Below are positions 30,987-39,993 of a stretch of 53,292 nt of DNA, piece after piece. A program made the translations under genes and the position numbers. Source of the DNA: Bacteroides reticulotermitis JCM 10512. Its GTDB lineage: Bacteria; Bacteroidota; Bacteroidia; Bacteroidales; Bacteroidaceae. How positions within the stretch are numbered: position 1 is the first letter of the stretch; each line of letters opens with the position of its first letter. The stretch spans positions 1 to 53,292 of the forward strand of contig NZ_BAIV01000038.1 in NCBI RefSeq assembly GCF_000517545.1, given 5' to 3'. The notes beneath the pieces are model-generated. The model did not search any database, was not told where the DNA came from, and worked only from the letters and a program-made list of their open reading frames with translations.

Positions 30987-33900
30987 TTAGAATCGGGCCG
31001 TAATAGAAAAAGACACTTTTCGTGAGAACGGATAATCCGTGCCTCTTTCTCTCTTGATAGTCGACCAATAAAATAAGTCTTCCACATTCCCGTTAAGGCT
31101 TAGGTACTCTAGATGAAGGTGTTTGCGGGTCCACTCAGTAGGAAACTCATATCCTAAATTTAACGAAGATCCGTAAAACGCATTATCTTTAAACAGAAAG
31201 CGAGTCGTTGCACGCGTTTTTGTGAAGTCTTTCACACTCTTATAAGCTGCCAAATCACCCGGCTGCTTCCAACGATCATACAGCACGCGCCTATCCGCAT
31301 TGTTGTACGGAAAAATATTCTCAACTTTATTGGCTAATGTAGCGTTATAAGCATACCCACCCCAGCGATATCCAAAAATAGCATTCAATGAGAGGCCTTT
31401 CCAATAGACATAGGCATTCACCGTTCCTTCTAACTTCGGTGAAGCAACTCCACAAGCAACCTGATCTTTGGCATCCCAGGTAAAGGTTTCAGTTCCGTCT
31501 TGCTTAATATAGATTTCCTTGCCGCTACCCGGATCAATTCCTTTCGAACGAACAGCGTAGATGGTATTGATCGACTCTCCCTCTTTATATAAAAAACTAG
31601 GATTATAATCGTCCTTTGTTGTGCTGAGTAAGTCATCATTCATCGCCTGCAAGGAGTTAGATATAGACTTTATCGTATTCTTATTATGAATCATTTTCAC
31701 ACCCATTCGCCAACGAAAATCATGTTCCACATTCTGAATAATAGTACCATTTATATAAAGTTCTACTCCCTGGTTTTGAACTTTACCAATATTCGATTTG
31801 TAATTTTGAAAACCGCTCGATAAGGGTAGGTTTACATCAGACAATAAATCATCGGTCACTTTGTTATACCAGTCAAATGTAATATCCAAACGTCTATTCA
31901 AAAGTTCCAAGTCTAATCCTAAATTTAACTGAGTTGTCTTTTGCCACTGCAAATCAGGGTTTCCAAATGCCATTAGATAGACTCCATACCACCCTTGAGT
32001 ACTTTTTCCTCCATAATCCTGATAAGAGCGAAAACCCAAATAGGAAGCGAAGTTTTGCGAACCGGTTACACCATAGGAAGCGCGTAAGCGAGCTATATTT
32101 ATCCATTTATGCTCCAGTAGAAACTCCTCATTCTGCATATTCCAACCGGCTCCTGTCGACCAGAAGGGGGCAAATCGGCTCTCTGATCCAAACTGAGAAG
32201 ATCCGTCATATTTTCCATTTAAATCAAAAAAGTAACGTCGGTCATAAGTATACCGAAAGTTGAATAAGAATCCGGCATCCCGAGAAATAGATTCTACTCC
32301 AAATGGCCGCCCATCTTTATAATATTGATTAGCCATACCCAAAAAATCCATATTCAATACCGAGATTCCCTCTCCTACAACAGAATATGACTCCGACTTC
32401 GATTCATCCAATGTCATCCCCAGTCCGGCAAAAACCTGATGTACATCTTTAAATTCCTTCGAATAGTTTAACGTTAGCTGCCCTGTATATTTATTAAAGC
32501 TACCATTACCCATGGTATAGCGTCCCTTACGACTATAATCATCTCCCACAAATTCATCAAACATACTATGTTCAGCAGATACGTAGACGTCCGAACGAGT
32601 TGTCTGTTTCGTATACGAAAACTGTCCCCTTACAAACAACTCGGGCGAAATATGCCATTCTACAGCAAAATTATTAGTAATGTCTATATATTCACTTGTA
32701 TTTCTACTGGGCAAATAAGCATCATACAATGGGTTATATACCTTATTTGTCCGGTAGTTCAAACTTGCATAAGTCACATTTTCTAATATTTTCTCAGGAT
32801 TTCCATCTTCACCAAACGGCATATAGTAAGAATTTAAGTTACAATACTGATTGAAAGAGCCGTAAGGAGAATTCGATGACTTTGAAGATGTTATTTGCAA
32901 ATTATTCTGGAATGTCCAGTTTTTGTGCTTATAAAGTAAGAACATATTTCCGGTAAAGACTTTTCTGCTGGAGCCTTTCATCGCGCCTTCAACATCATTG
33001 AAACCAATACTCGCACCATATCGCAGGCCTTCATTTCCGCCATCAATAGACAAGCTATGTCGGGATCCGACTCCTGTACGAACCGGATATTTTAGCCAAT
33101 AGGTATCTACTCCCCGAGTAACGTCCAATTGCCGCTTATTATATAAGTCTAGTAGCCCTTGCTCATCAATCGCATTATCTGCAACATACAGTCCAGCAGC
33201 TTTCTCATAAGCCAATTTCTCCGAAGCATTCATCAGATTATAAGACGTCAAATCAGGTGCTTCTATACTCAATGTACCTTTGTAACTAATGCGCAACTTT
33301 CCGGCAGGGATTACTTTACTCGTAATAACTACCACACCATTCGAACCTTTCGAACCATACAGTGCCGTCGCATTAGCATCTTTCAGAAGCGTGATATTTT
33401 CAATCTGGCTCTCATCCAAGTCCATGAAACGGGTTAGCGTAATCTCAAAACCGTCCATAATGAATAAGGGCTGATTGGCGGTCCGCTGATTTTCGCTACT
33501 CACCTGTAGGTCTTTCACATCAGTAGGTAAGCTGGATGCACCACGAATGGTAATAGAAGGCAGACTGTTTGGGTCGGAGCCAATTAGCACATTGTCGGCA
33601 ATATTAAAACTGGGGTCCAGGTTTTTTAAAGCACTAATCATGCTTCTACTTCCCGATTCCTGCAATTGTTTCTTGGTAAACGAAGTAGCTGCTCCGGTAT
33701 AGCTTTCGCGAGGCTTATTAAATACACCCGTCACTACAACTTCCGCCAGTTGCGAATGATCCTCATTCAGAATGACTTTGCCTAAGCCTATATTCTCATT
33801 ACCCATTGTAATCACTTTCTCCAAAGATTCCATTCCGACATAAGAAAAAACGAGGGTTACCGTATGACCAATCGGCACAAGAACAGAGAAACTACCATCG

Positions 33901-34397
33901 GTAGCTGTTATCGCTCCTTTAGCCGTTCCTTTGATCGCTACGTTTACACCGGGAAGTTCCAGTTTATCACTATCAATCACAGTCCCCGTGATAGCACGAG
34001 CCTGTGTAGAGGCAATAGCCGGTGTTCCTCCGGTAGTAACGCGTTTCTTCACTACAGAGATAAACTCACCATCGTTCTTATAGATAAAAGGTTTATCGCC
34101 GATAACCAATTCAAGCGCTTTCTCCACAGTCGCACTCTGTATAGTACAAGTAGTGGTAAAGCCGCGCACATCTTCTGTGTTGAAAACAATCTTACTTCCG
34201 GAGACATTACCGATTTTTTTCAATGCAGAAGCCAATTGTTCGTTCTTAAATGTAATAGTCACATTCTTCTTTGGCTGAGCATATAGCTGAGTACTCAACA
34301 GGAGCATCGTGGCCAAAAGACACATGAGAACCGAACTTTTCATAAGGGGTCTCTTCCCCCTGGAGTACAAATCCGGAGATTTTTCTCTTTGCTTCAT
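30987..34397 (-). CDS. SusC/RagA TonB-dependent transporter with STN signalling domain
   Basis: This intact transporter has a signal peptide (STQLYAQ near residue 40), an STN domain (about 42-95, NEQLASALKKIGNVSGSKIV), a carboxypeptidase-regulatory-like domain, and a plug with LKDANATALYGSKGSNGVVV. The barrel ends KVSFSITARF with the terminal Phe needed for assembly. The STN domain normally contacts FecR, so this transporter probably reports ligand occupancy to the adjacent anti-sigma/sigma pair. ATG 34397 (MKQREKSPDLYS) is preferred over the upstream ATG 34430, which adds a hydrophobic stretch; ATG at MKSSVLM is a third choice. Length is 1136 residues from 34397. Confidence 0.92.
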   Translation of the reverse strand: MKQREKSPDLYSRGKRPLMKSSVLMCLLATMLLLSTQLYAQPKKNVTITFKNEQLASALKKIGNVSGSKIVFNTEDVRGFTTTCTIQSATVEKALELVIGDKPFIYKNDGEFISVVKKRVTTGGTPAIASTQARAITGTVIDSDKLELPGVNVAIKGTAKGAITATDGSFSVLVPIGHTVTLVFSYVGMESLEKVITMGNENIGLGKVILNEDHSQLAEVVVTGVFNKPRESYTGAATSFTKKQLQESGSRSMISALKNLDPSFNIADNVLIGSDPNSLPSITIRGASSLPTDVKDLQVSSENQRTANQPLFIMDGFEITLTRFMDLDESQIENITLLKDANATALYGSKGSNGVVVITSKVIPAGKLRISYKGTLSIEAPDLTSYNLMNASEKLAYEKAAGLYVADNAIDEQGLLDLYNKRQLDVTRGVDTYWLKYPVRTGVGSRHSLSIDGGNEGLRYGASIGFNDVEGAMKGSSRKVFTGNMFLLYKHKNWTFQNNLQITSSKSSNSPYGSFNQYCNLNSYYMPFGEDGNPEKILENVTYASLNYRTNKVYNPLYDAYLPSRNTSEYIDITNNFAVEWHISPELFVRGQFSYTKQTTRSDVYVSAEHSMFDEFVGDDYSRKGRYTMGNGSFNKYTGQLTLNYSKEFKDVHQVFAGLGMTLDESKSESYSVVGEGISVLNMDFLGMANQYYKDGRPFGVESISRDAGFLFNFRYTYDRRYFFDLNGKYDGSSQFGSESRFAPFWSTGAGWNMQNEEFLLEHKWINIARLRASYGVTGSQNFASYLGFRSYQDYGGKSTQGWYGVYLMAFGNPDLQWQKTTQLNLGLDLELLNRRLDITFDWYNKVTDDLLSDVNLPLSSGFQNYKSNIGKVQNQGVELYINGTIIQNVEHDFRWRMGVKMIHNKNTIKSISNSLQAMNDDLLSTTKDDYNPSFLYKEGESINTIYAVRSKGIDPGSGKEIYIKQDGTETFTWDAKDQVACGVASPKLEGTVNAYVYWKGLSLNAIFGYRWGGYAYNATLANKVENIFPYNNADRRVLYDRWKQPGDLAAYKSVKDFTKTRATTRFLFKDNAFYGSSLNLGYEFPTEWTRKHLHLEYLSLNGNVEDLFYWSTIKRERGTDYPFSRKVSFSITARF

Positions 34398-34454
34398 TCT
34401 AAAATAGTTTTGGATTAACAATAAGCCCATTCAAACGTTTCTTTCAGGGCTGCA

Positions 34455-35633
34455 TCATTTATTATTTATAATTACCGTGTTTTTCTCAAGTCTAGCTTCT
34501 ACTTTTCCCAATTGATTCAGGAGTTCTAACGCTTTCCCAATACCAGCTTTCCGGTTAGCCCAGAATGTGAAATGATAGTTCATCTGTCGTGCATCTGCAA
34601 ACTCAATAGTCAAGTTGTACCATCTTCCCAAATCTCTCATGATATCGCTGAGAGAGGCATCTTCAAAATAGAAATAACCTTCTATCCAAGAAGTATATAG
34701 TCTAGTGTCTACCTTTTGTACGTTTATCGTTCCATCAGTATTAAAACATGCATCTTGTGCGGGATGAAGCATAATGGAGGTACGCTTACCCCTCGCTTCT
34801 ACTTTTCCTTCAACCAACGTGAGATGGGAATCACTGTGAGCATAATCTTTGATATTGAAGCTTGTTCCCAAAACCCGGGTTGTGATATTCTTTGTCTTTA
34901 CAATGAAAGGATGTTTTTCATCTTTTGCCACCTTAAAGTAAGCCTCTCCTTCAAGTTCAACCATACGCTCCTCGCCTACGAAATTGACGGGGTAGTACAA
35001 AGTACTCTCAGCATTTAGCCACACTTCAGTTCCATCGCTTAACGTAATCTTAAAGTCTTTACCCCGAGGCGTTTTCAGCGTATGAATCTCTGCTTTAGCC
35101 TGCACATACGACCGATTTTGATATTCAATGGCTTTTTGATCAGAGACATTGACACCCAATGCTACCAACGAATCTCTGTTAAAATCGGTAGAAAGAGTTA
35201 TTTCTTGCCCGTTAGTACTGCTTAGAATCACCTCTTGAGGAGTTGTCAACTCATGCATGAGCGCGACCGCATGAGTCAAAGGCTGCTCTACCGGCAATAA
35301 AATCGGAATAATACTTCCCAAAATCAGCATAGCTGCAACTGCTCCCCACCTCCAATAGGAAGTTTTACGGAAAGGTTTCGGAGTATAGTCAAGGGGAATC
35401 GAAGAGAGTACCGACTCGTGGAGGTCTTGTTTCAAAGAATCCCATTCATTGGATACATCCGGAAACTCCATCTCTTCCAAAGCCAAGCTATCATGAGCAG
35501 CTTTTGCATCCATATATAGTCGACGATTCGCTTTCTTTTGTATCCACTGAGCAAATTCAGGTGTTTGCTCCAACGCCGGATTTGTCAGAATCTCTAAAAT
35601 ATAATCGATATTTTCTCCTTCTTTGTTACTCAT
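34455..35633 (-). CDS. FecR family anti-sigma factor
   Basis: The 392-residue single-pass protein has a cytoplasmic N-terminal part with the sigma-binding-type helix EFAQWIQKKANRRLYMDA near residue 26 and one membrane helix near 92-112. The periplasmic FecR domain (about 190-290) includes LSDGTEVWLNAESTLYYP near 200 and GEAYFKVAKDEKHPF. A C-terminal DUF4974 domain (about 320-390) ends LEKNTVIINNK. It should hold the adjacent ECF sigma factor until the STN-containing SusC signals. It lies between the sigma gene and susC, as in many Bacteroides uptake loci. Confidence 0.92.
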   Translation of the reverse strand: MSNKEGENIDYILEILTNPALEQTPEFAQWIQKKANRRLYMDAKAAHDSLALEEMEFPDVSNEWDSLKQDLHESVLSSIPLDYTPKPFRKTSYWRWGAVAAMLILGSIIPILLPVEQPLTHAVALMHELTTPQEVILSSTNGQEITLSTDFNRDSLVALGVNVSDQKAIEYQNRSYVQAKAEIHTLKTPRGKDFKITLSDGTEVWLNAESTLYYPVNFVGEERMVELEGEAYFKVAKDEKHPFIVKTKNITTRVLGTSFNIKDYAHSDSHLTLVEGKVEARGKRTSIMLHPAQDACFNTDGTINVQKVDTRLYTSWIEGYFYFEDASLSDIMRDLGRWYNLTIEFADARQMNYHFTFWANRKAGIGKALELLNQLGKVEARLEKNTVIINNK

Positions 35634-35687
35634 ATTCTCGCATTACTTATAATATAACGTAATGAGTTCAAAAAGGAGTACAACTAA

Positions 35688-36188
35688 TTAGAAGAAAAAT
35701 AGAATTTGTTTTCGCAAGGTTTTAAAAGCTCTTGCTACTAATGTTTTTACAGTGAGTGGGCTAATCTCATAAAGTTCGGCAACCTCTTTGTATTTCTTTT
35801 TATAAAGTACGCATTGGGTAAACACACGTCGAGTCTGTGGAGGTAATTCTTCCAATCGCTTCATGATCTGAGCGACCCTCTTTTCATATAGTTCATAATC
35901 AATTACTTCATCATCTAAGAAAAACTGTTGATATTGAATATAGTTGTCTTTCGCCTGGTTCTGCCGTATGTGATTGACGCAACGACTTTGTACCAGTTTA
36001 TATAATAAGGAGAGTAAATTGACGTTATCATATCTCTCAAGATGCTCCCAAAGATAGCAGAAAGCATCGTGCACAATATCCTTAGCGCTTTCCTCATCCT
36101 GCAACCAGCCCAATGCATGTGCATAAAGCTGTTTAAAATGGCGCTTGAACAGATCTTCGAAAATAGTTTTTTTGTCAATACCAGGCAT
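35688..36188 (-). CDS. ECF-type RNA polymerase sigma-70 factor
   Basis: The 166-residue protein has region 2 (DIVHDAFCYLWEHLERYD near residue 38) and region 4 (ETLPPQTRRVFTQCVLY with the helix-turn-helix YKEVAELYEISPLTVKTLVARAFKTLRKQ). It lacks regions 1 and 3, the ECF pattern. It leads the locus FecR-SusC-SusD and probably directs RNA polymerase to that operon when FecR is inactivated. A TAATTTTG box on the minus strand (36219-36212) lies 24 bases upstream of ATG 36188 and may serve as its -7 element. Confidence 0.92.
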   Translation of the reverse strand: MPGIDKKTIFEDLFKRHFKQLYAHALGWLQDEESAKDIVHDAFCYLWEHLERYDNVNLLSLLYKLVQSRCVNHIRQNQAKDNYIQYQQFFLDDEVIDYELYEKRVAQIMKRLEELPPQTRRVFTQCVLYKKKYKEVAELYEISPLTVKTLVARAFKTLRKQILFFF

Positions 36189-37032
36189 TTTGTGCTAAAC
36201 AAATATATTTGCAAAATTAGCTAATTATGTAGATATCTGTTTAAATAATAAGGCTTTTAACACAAAATCGTAAGAAGAAAGCGATTAATTGATACACAAA
36301 TAAATGAATAGAGGCTTATCTTTCCTTATTTATCCAAAATATAAAGAATAATCTAATCCATCGGATCATATATAAATCGATTTTAATAAGAAAACATTTT
36401 AAATTTAAAAGATGAAAAGACATAGTTAAGCATTGGATTTAGACTCTTCGATTAAGAAAAGGGCCACATAAAATAATAAACAAGCACCGAAAGCAACCTA
36501 AGAATCAGCGATCTTCTGCCTGAAAAGAAGCCACCTGCAAAGACAACCAGCGGCTTTGCAGGAATGTGAATACCCGAGGAAGTTACTCTATCCAGAAATA
36601 AGAGGATGTTCATTAAGACCTCCCTGTATCTATAAACTAATTAACCGGCAAAACATGAAAATTAAGCAAGTGACAGAATGTAAACAGCCATCGCACAATA
36701 TGCGGACAGGAAGTAGAAGTGAATAAACATAAAAAAAGAAGACGCAAAATAAGCAACTGATATACTGAATGATATGCAAAAAAGTGACTATGACATAAGA
36801 GTGATGTATTTTTGTGCAAAGTACTTCTGTCAAGCCCCGAAGATGAAATCAGGAACGCAGAATGGCTATATGGATATTGCACGGTTTGCAAAAGGAGTCG
36901 AAATTTAAGTAGTACACAGGAAAAATAAGGCTCATGCTTCTGCAAGTGATCCGTTACTATTGAGAAGATTTATAGATTTACCAGTACACGCCTAATCTCG
37001 TCAGGTACCCCGATATATACCTCCTATAACGA
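36189..37032. other. 844-bp AT-rich intergenic region upstream of the sigma gene
   Basis: No convincing gene was found. It contains an inverted repeat (36534-36562) and a 34-codon plus-strand frame at 36804-36908 starting ATGTATTTTTGTGC, whose product reads protein-like (MDIARFAKGVEI at the end) but matches no family I recognise. Minus-strand frames at 36630-36945 have a biased Leu/Ser/Phe/Cys content and look like chance. Confidence 0.55.
36534..36562. repeat. inverted repeat CCTGCAAAG/CTTTGCAGG
   Basis: A perfect 9-bp inverted repeat with an 11-base loop lies alone in the intergenic region. It has no T-run, and its role is unknown. Confidence 0.35.
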
Positions 37033-37069
37033 AAAATCTCCAAGAGTATAACACTCTTGGAGATTTTTT
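37033..37069 (-). terminator. bidirectional rho-independent terminator after tRNA-Gln
   Basis: A perfect 16-bp inverted repeat (arms 37033-37048 and 37054-37069) with a 5-base loop is flanked by A and T runs, so it can stop transcription on either strand. It lies 4 bases past the 3' end of tRNA-Gln. Confidence 0.85.
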
Positions 37070-37073
37070 TCGT

Positions 37074-37144
37074 TGGACTACCAGGATTCGAACCTAGACA
37101 AACAGAACCAAAAACTGTTGTGCTACCATTACACCATAGTCCAA
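37074..37144 (-). tRNA. tRNA-Gln (anticodon TTG)
   Basis: The minus strand folds as a cloverleaf. The acceptor TGGACTA/TAGTCCA is 7 perfect pairs, the D-arm contains GTAATGGTAGC, and the anticodon loop TTTTGGT has TTG at the central positions. The T-arm is AGGTTCGAATCCT. The discriminator is A and no CCA is encoded. The first pair of the anticodon loop side is a T-T mismatch, tolerated in many tRNAs. It lies 106 bases beyond the tyrS stop and may be transcribed with it. Confidence 0.93.
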
Positions 37145-37250
37145 ACATAGATGCCTTCTGTTAAAAAGCGGTGCAAAGATATGGGTTTACAAACAAACCT
37201 CCAAATATTTGCGCCACTTTTTTGCATTCAGCTAGCTAACAGCGTTATTA

Positions 37251-38543
37251 TCACTTCACTATCAGCAGATAATAATTCTTCTTACCACGTTGAACTAACA
37301 GATATTTCTCATCCAACAGATCAGCAACTGTAATCACTTGGTCAAAAGCCTCTAGCTTCTCCTTATTCAGAGAAACGCCACCTCCTTGAACCAATTTACG
37401 CATTTCGCCTTTGGATGCGAATACGGCGGCGTTATCGACAAATAGATCGACCGCTTTCACCCCATCCGTCAAAACATCACGCGATACCTCAAACTGAGGT
37501 ACTCCTTCGAACACAGCCAACAAGGTATCTTCATCTAACTTCTTCAAAGCTTCGGAAGTAGCATTACCAAATAAGATGTTAGACGCATCTACTGCAGCAT
37601 AGTAATCTTCTTCAGAGTGTACCATGATCGTAACCTCTTGGGCAAGACGTTTTTGCAATGGACGCAAATGAGGAGCGGCTTCCTGTTCAGCTACCAGCGC
37701 ATCAATTTCCTCTTTAGGGAGAGAAGTGAAGATCTTAATATAACGGGCTGCATCAGCATCGCTTACGTTCAACCAGAATTGATAGAACTTGTAAGGGGAA
37801 GTGTAACGAGAATCCAACCAAACATTACCGGATTCTGTTTTACCGAACTTACCTCCATCAGCTTTGGTGATAAGCGGACAAACAAGTCCAAAAACCTCAT
37901 TCCCATTGGTACGACGGATTAATTCAGATCCTGTCGTTATGTTGCCCCATTGGTCGGAACCGCCCATTTGCAGTTTACAGCCACTGGTTGTATTCAAATG
38001 CAAATAATCATAAGCCTGCAACAACTGATAAGTAAACTCGGTGAATGACAAACCGTCACGAGCTTCACCATTCAGACGCTTCTTTACTGATTCCTTCGCC
38101 ATCATGTAGTTTACAGTGATATGCTTACCTACATCACGAACAAAATCTAGAAATGTAAAGTTCTTCATCCAATCGTAGTTGTTCACTAACTCTGCACAGT
38201 TAGACGCACCGGACTCAAAATCCAGAAATTTATCCAACTGCTTTTTGATAGCTTCCTGATTATGGATCAAGGTCTTCTCATCCAACAGGTTACGTTCCAG
38301 CGATTTACCGGATGGGTCACCGATCATACCGGTAGCACCACCAATCAACGCCAACGGCTTATGTCCGCAACGTTGGAGGTGACGCAACATCATCACCCCA
38401 CAAAGGTGACCGATATGCAAAGAGTCCGCCGTAGGGTCAATACCGAGGTATGCAGTCACCTGTTCCTTAGCCAGAAGCTCTTCTGTACCAGGCATAATAT
38501 CGTGGAGCATGCCACGCCATCTTAATTCTTCTACAAAATTCAT
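37251..38543 (-). CDS. tyrS: tyrosyl-tRNA synthetase
   Basis: TyrS attaches tyrosine to tRNA-Tyr. The 430-residue class I synthetase has the HIGH motif in DSLHIGHLCGVMML near residue 40, the tyrosine-pocket segment LQAYDYLHLN near 175, QMGGSDQWGN near 192 and a KMSKS-type loop as KFGKTESG near 232. The C-terminal S4 RNA-binding domain carries VQGGGVSLNKEKL and ends YYLLIVK. The gene is intact. It has its own promoter inside the end of the tatD gene and is followed by tRNA-Gln. Confidence 0.96.
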   Translation of the reverse strand: MNFVEELRWRGMLHDIMPGTEELLAKEQVTAYLGIDPTADSLHIGHLCGVMMLRHLQRCGHKPLALIGGATGMIGDPSGKSLERNLLDEKTLIHNQEAIKKQLDKFLDFESGASNCAELVNNYDWMKNFTFLDFVRDVGKHITVNYMMAKESVKKRLNGEARDGLSFTEFTYQLLQAYDYLHLNTTSGCKLQMGGSDQWGNITTGSELIRRTNGNEVFGLVCPLITKADGGKFGKTESGNVWLDSRYTSPYKFYQFWLNVSDADAARYIKIFTSLPKEEIDALVAEQEAAPHLRPLQKRLAQEVTIMVHSEEDYYAAVDASNILFGNATSEALKKLDEDTLLAVFEGVPQFEVSRDVLTDGVKAVDLFVDNAAVFASKGEMRKLVQGGGVSLNKEKLEAFDQVITVADLLDEKYLLVQRGKKNYYLLIVK

Positions 38544-38585
38544 CGAATGATTAATTATTTAAATATTTGATATACTTTGTTCTGG

Positions 38586-38616
38586 CAAAAGTACGACTCT
38601 TTATCTGAAGAAACAA
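38586..38616 (-). promoter_or_regulatory. Bacteroides-type promoter for tyrS
   Basis: On the minus strand TTG (38616-38614) is followed after 20 bases by TACTTTTG (38593-38586), matching the Bacteroides -33/-7 arrangement, about 42 bases before the tyrS ATG. The upstream element lies within the last codons of tatD. Confidence 0.6.
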
Positions 38617-39323
38617 CTCTTACCACTTAAAAAAACTGCCTGCACATTCTCACTGATTACCCGACGCAGAGCACTCAGGCTCACCTCGCGTACATCAGCA
38701 GCCTTTCGCAATACCGCTTCAATAGCGAGCCCGGTATCATCGGTCTCTAAAAACAAACGGTTGTCAGGCACCATTCTCATTGCTTCGGCAGAATAGACTT
38801 CCCGGAAAGAGAGATAAAAGCCTTTATCCAACAGCTGTTTCGCTTGCTCCGGCTTTCCTCGAAAGCTATGCCATATCCATGGCTGAATCGGATTGTATTT
38901 CTTCCGAACAGCAAGTAGCTCATCCACCGCTTTCACACAATGAATAATCAACGGCAGACGGTACTGCTCTGACAAACGAACCTGCGCTTCGAAAGCATAG
39001 ATCTGCAGTCGCATAGGCGCATTCGCCAATTTATCCATCCCTGCCTCGCCGATGGCTACAAAACAGCTTTGCCCAAGCAATTCCTGAAGTACAACCAACT
39101 GCTTCTTTGCATTGCATTCGGTCAGGTCCCAAGGATGAATCCCGGCAGAGTAATAAACTCCTTGAAGCGGCTTGAAAACATCATCCCCCGGGTTACCACC
39201 GCCGGCATCATTTCCCGGATCATCGCAATCCGAAGAGACGACAGGAAGCTGATAATTTACTATGGCATTCGGATTACCTGTATGGCTATGGGTGTGAATG
39301 TCCAGTATTTGATTGTTCTCCAT
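38601..39323 (-). CDS. tatD: TatD family metal-dependent hydrolase
   Basis: The 240-residue product has the TatD metal sites: DIHTHSH near residue 8, GIHPWDL near 61, AIGEAGMDKL near 90 (the catalytic Glu), PLIIHCVKA near 124, WHSFRGKPEQ near 152 and LETDDTGL near 193. TatD enzymes are 3'-5' exonucleases of the amidohydrolase superfamily. The segment around residues 30-47 is Gly/Asp/Asn-rich (DDPGNDAGGGNPGDD), an unusual insertion between the first and second metal motifs. It lies 21 bases after yidD. Confidence 0.85.
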   Translation of the reverse strand: MENNQILDIHTHSHTGNPNAIVNYQLPVVSSDCDDPGNDAGGGNPGDDVFKPLQGVYYSAGIHPWDLTECNAKKQLVVLQELLGQSCFVAIGEAGMDKLANAPMRLQIYAFEAQVRLSEQYRLPLIIHCVKAVDELLAVRKKYNPIQPWIWHSFRGKPEQAKQLLDKGFYLSFREVYSAEAMRMVPDNRLFLETDDTGLAIEAVLRKAADVREVSLSALRRVISENVQAVFLSGKSCFFR

Positions 39324-39344
39324 GAGGTTGTTCGTTAAAGTGCG

Positions 39345-39603
39345 TCAGGGAACCGGATCATATCCGGAACCTCCCCAAGGATGACATCGCAAAATACGAC
39401 GAACCGTCAGATAGAGCCTTTGATCGGTCCATGTTTTTTATTGCCTCAAGCGCATAAGCTGAGCAAGTGGGCGTAAACCGACAGGAGGGGGGAATAAGAG
39501 GGGAAATACAAGCTCGATAAAAATAAATGGGGATTAACAGCAGGAAAGACAATGCACTCGACAAAGCCTTCACTATTTGCATAAAGAAGATTCGAGGCTT
39601 CAT
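39345..39603 (-). CDS. yidD: membrane protein insertion efficiency factor YidD (two frameshifts)
   Basis: YidD is a small membrane-associated protein that assists YidC-dependent insertion. It begins MKPRIFFMQIVKALSSALSF and contains the signature CRFTPTCSAYALEAI. The frame breaks near 39435 (one A missing from a run of six) and near 39418 (one C missing from GGCCTC). Repair gives KKHGPIKGLYLTVRRILRCH, then PWGGSGYDPVP and a stop at 39345-39347, with 86 residues in all. The motif RCHPWGGSGYDPVP is diagnostic. ATG 39603 overlaps the repaired rnpA stop as ATGA. The usual rnpA-yidD gene order is preserved. Confidence 0.88.
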
Positions 39604-39988
39604 GAGGACAACTTTTCGCCGATGCGTGCAAGCGCTGTTTTCATTTTTTCGTCCAACTCGTTCGAAGGAACCAGCTCGTCCGACAAATAAATAAAGCAAT
39701 AGCCAGTGATTGAGGATACTCTTGCATCTCAGCGAGCAGAGTTTCCTTGTTTTTCCGATAGGCTTCGCGAATCCGACGTTTCACCCAGTTGCGCTTTACC
39801 GCCCGCTTGAACCGTCGCTTCGAAACACTAATGAGCACCGCAACCGGCGCTGCTGCTTGTTCGATAGGCATATATACTACACGTATCGGAAAGATGGAGA
39901 ACGACTTAGATGAACCGCCTTCAAACATCTTCCCGATAATAAGTTTACTATTCAGCCTTTCGGCTTTACGCAAGGTATAGTTGCCCAC
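39600..39988 (-). CDS. rnpA: ribonuclease P protein component (one frameshift)
   Basis: RnpA is the protein subunit of RNase P, which matures tRNA 5' ends. Conserved features are YTLRKAERLNSKLIIGKMFE at the start and the basic motif VSKRRFKRAVKRNWVKRRIREAYR near residue 54. The frame breaks near 39687, where GCTTTTATT has lost one T. Repair gives SLAIAFIYLSDELVPSNELD, ends EKLSS and makes a 129-residue protein whose TGA overlaps the yidD ATG. Because rnpA is essential, sequence error is the likely cause. It follows hemD by 5 bases. Confidence 0.93.
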
Positions 39989-39993
39989 TCGTA

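Noticed and set aside
36637..36945. 102-codon minus-strand frame in the sigma upstream region
   Set aside because: It is composed mainly of Leu, Ser, Phe and Cys with no domain, as expected from AT-rich non-coding DNA.
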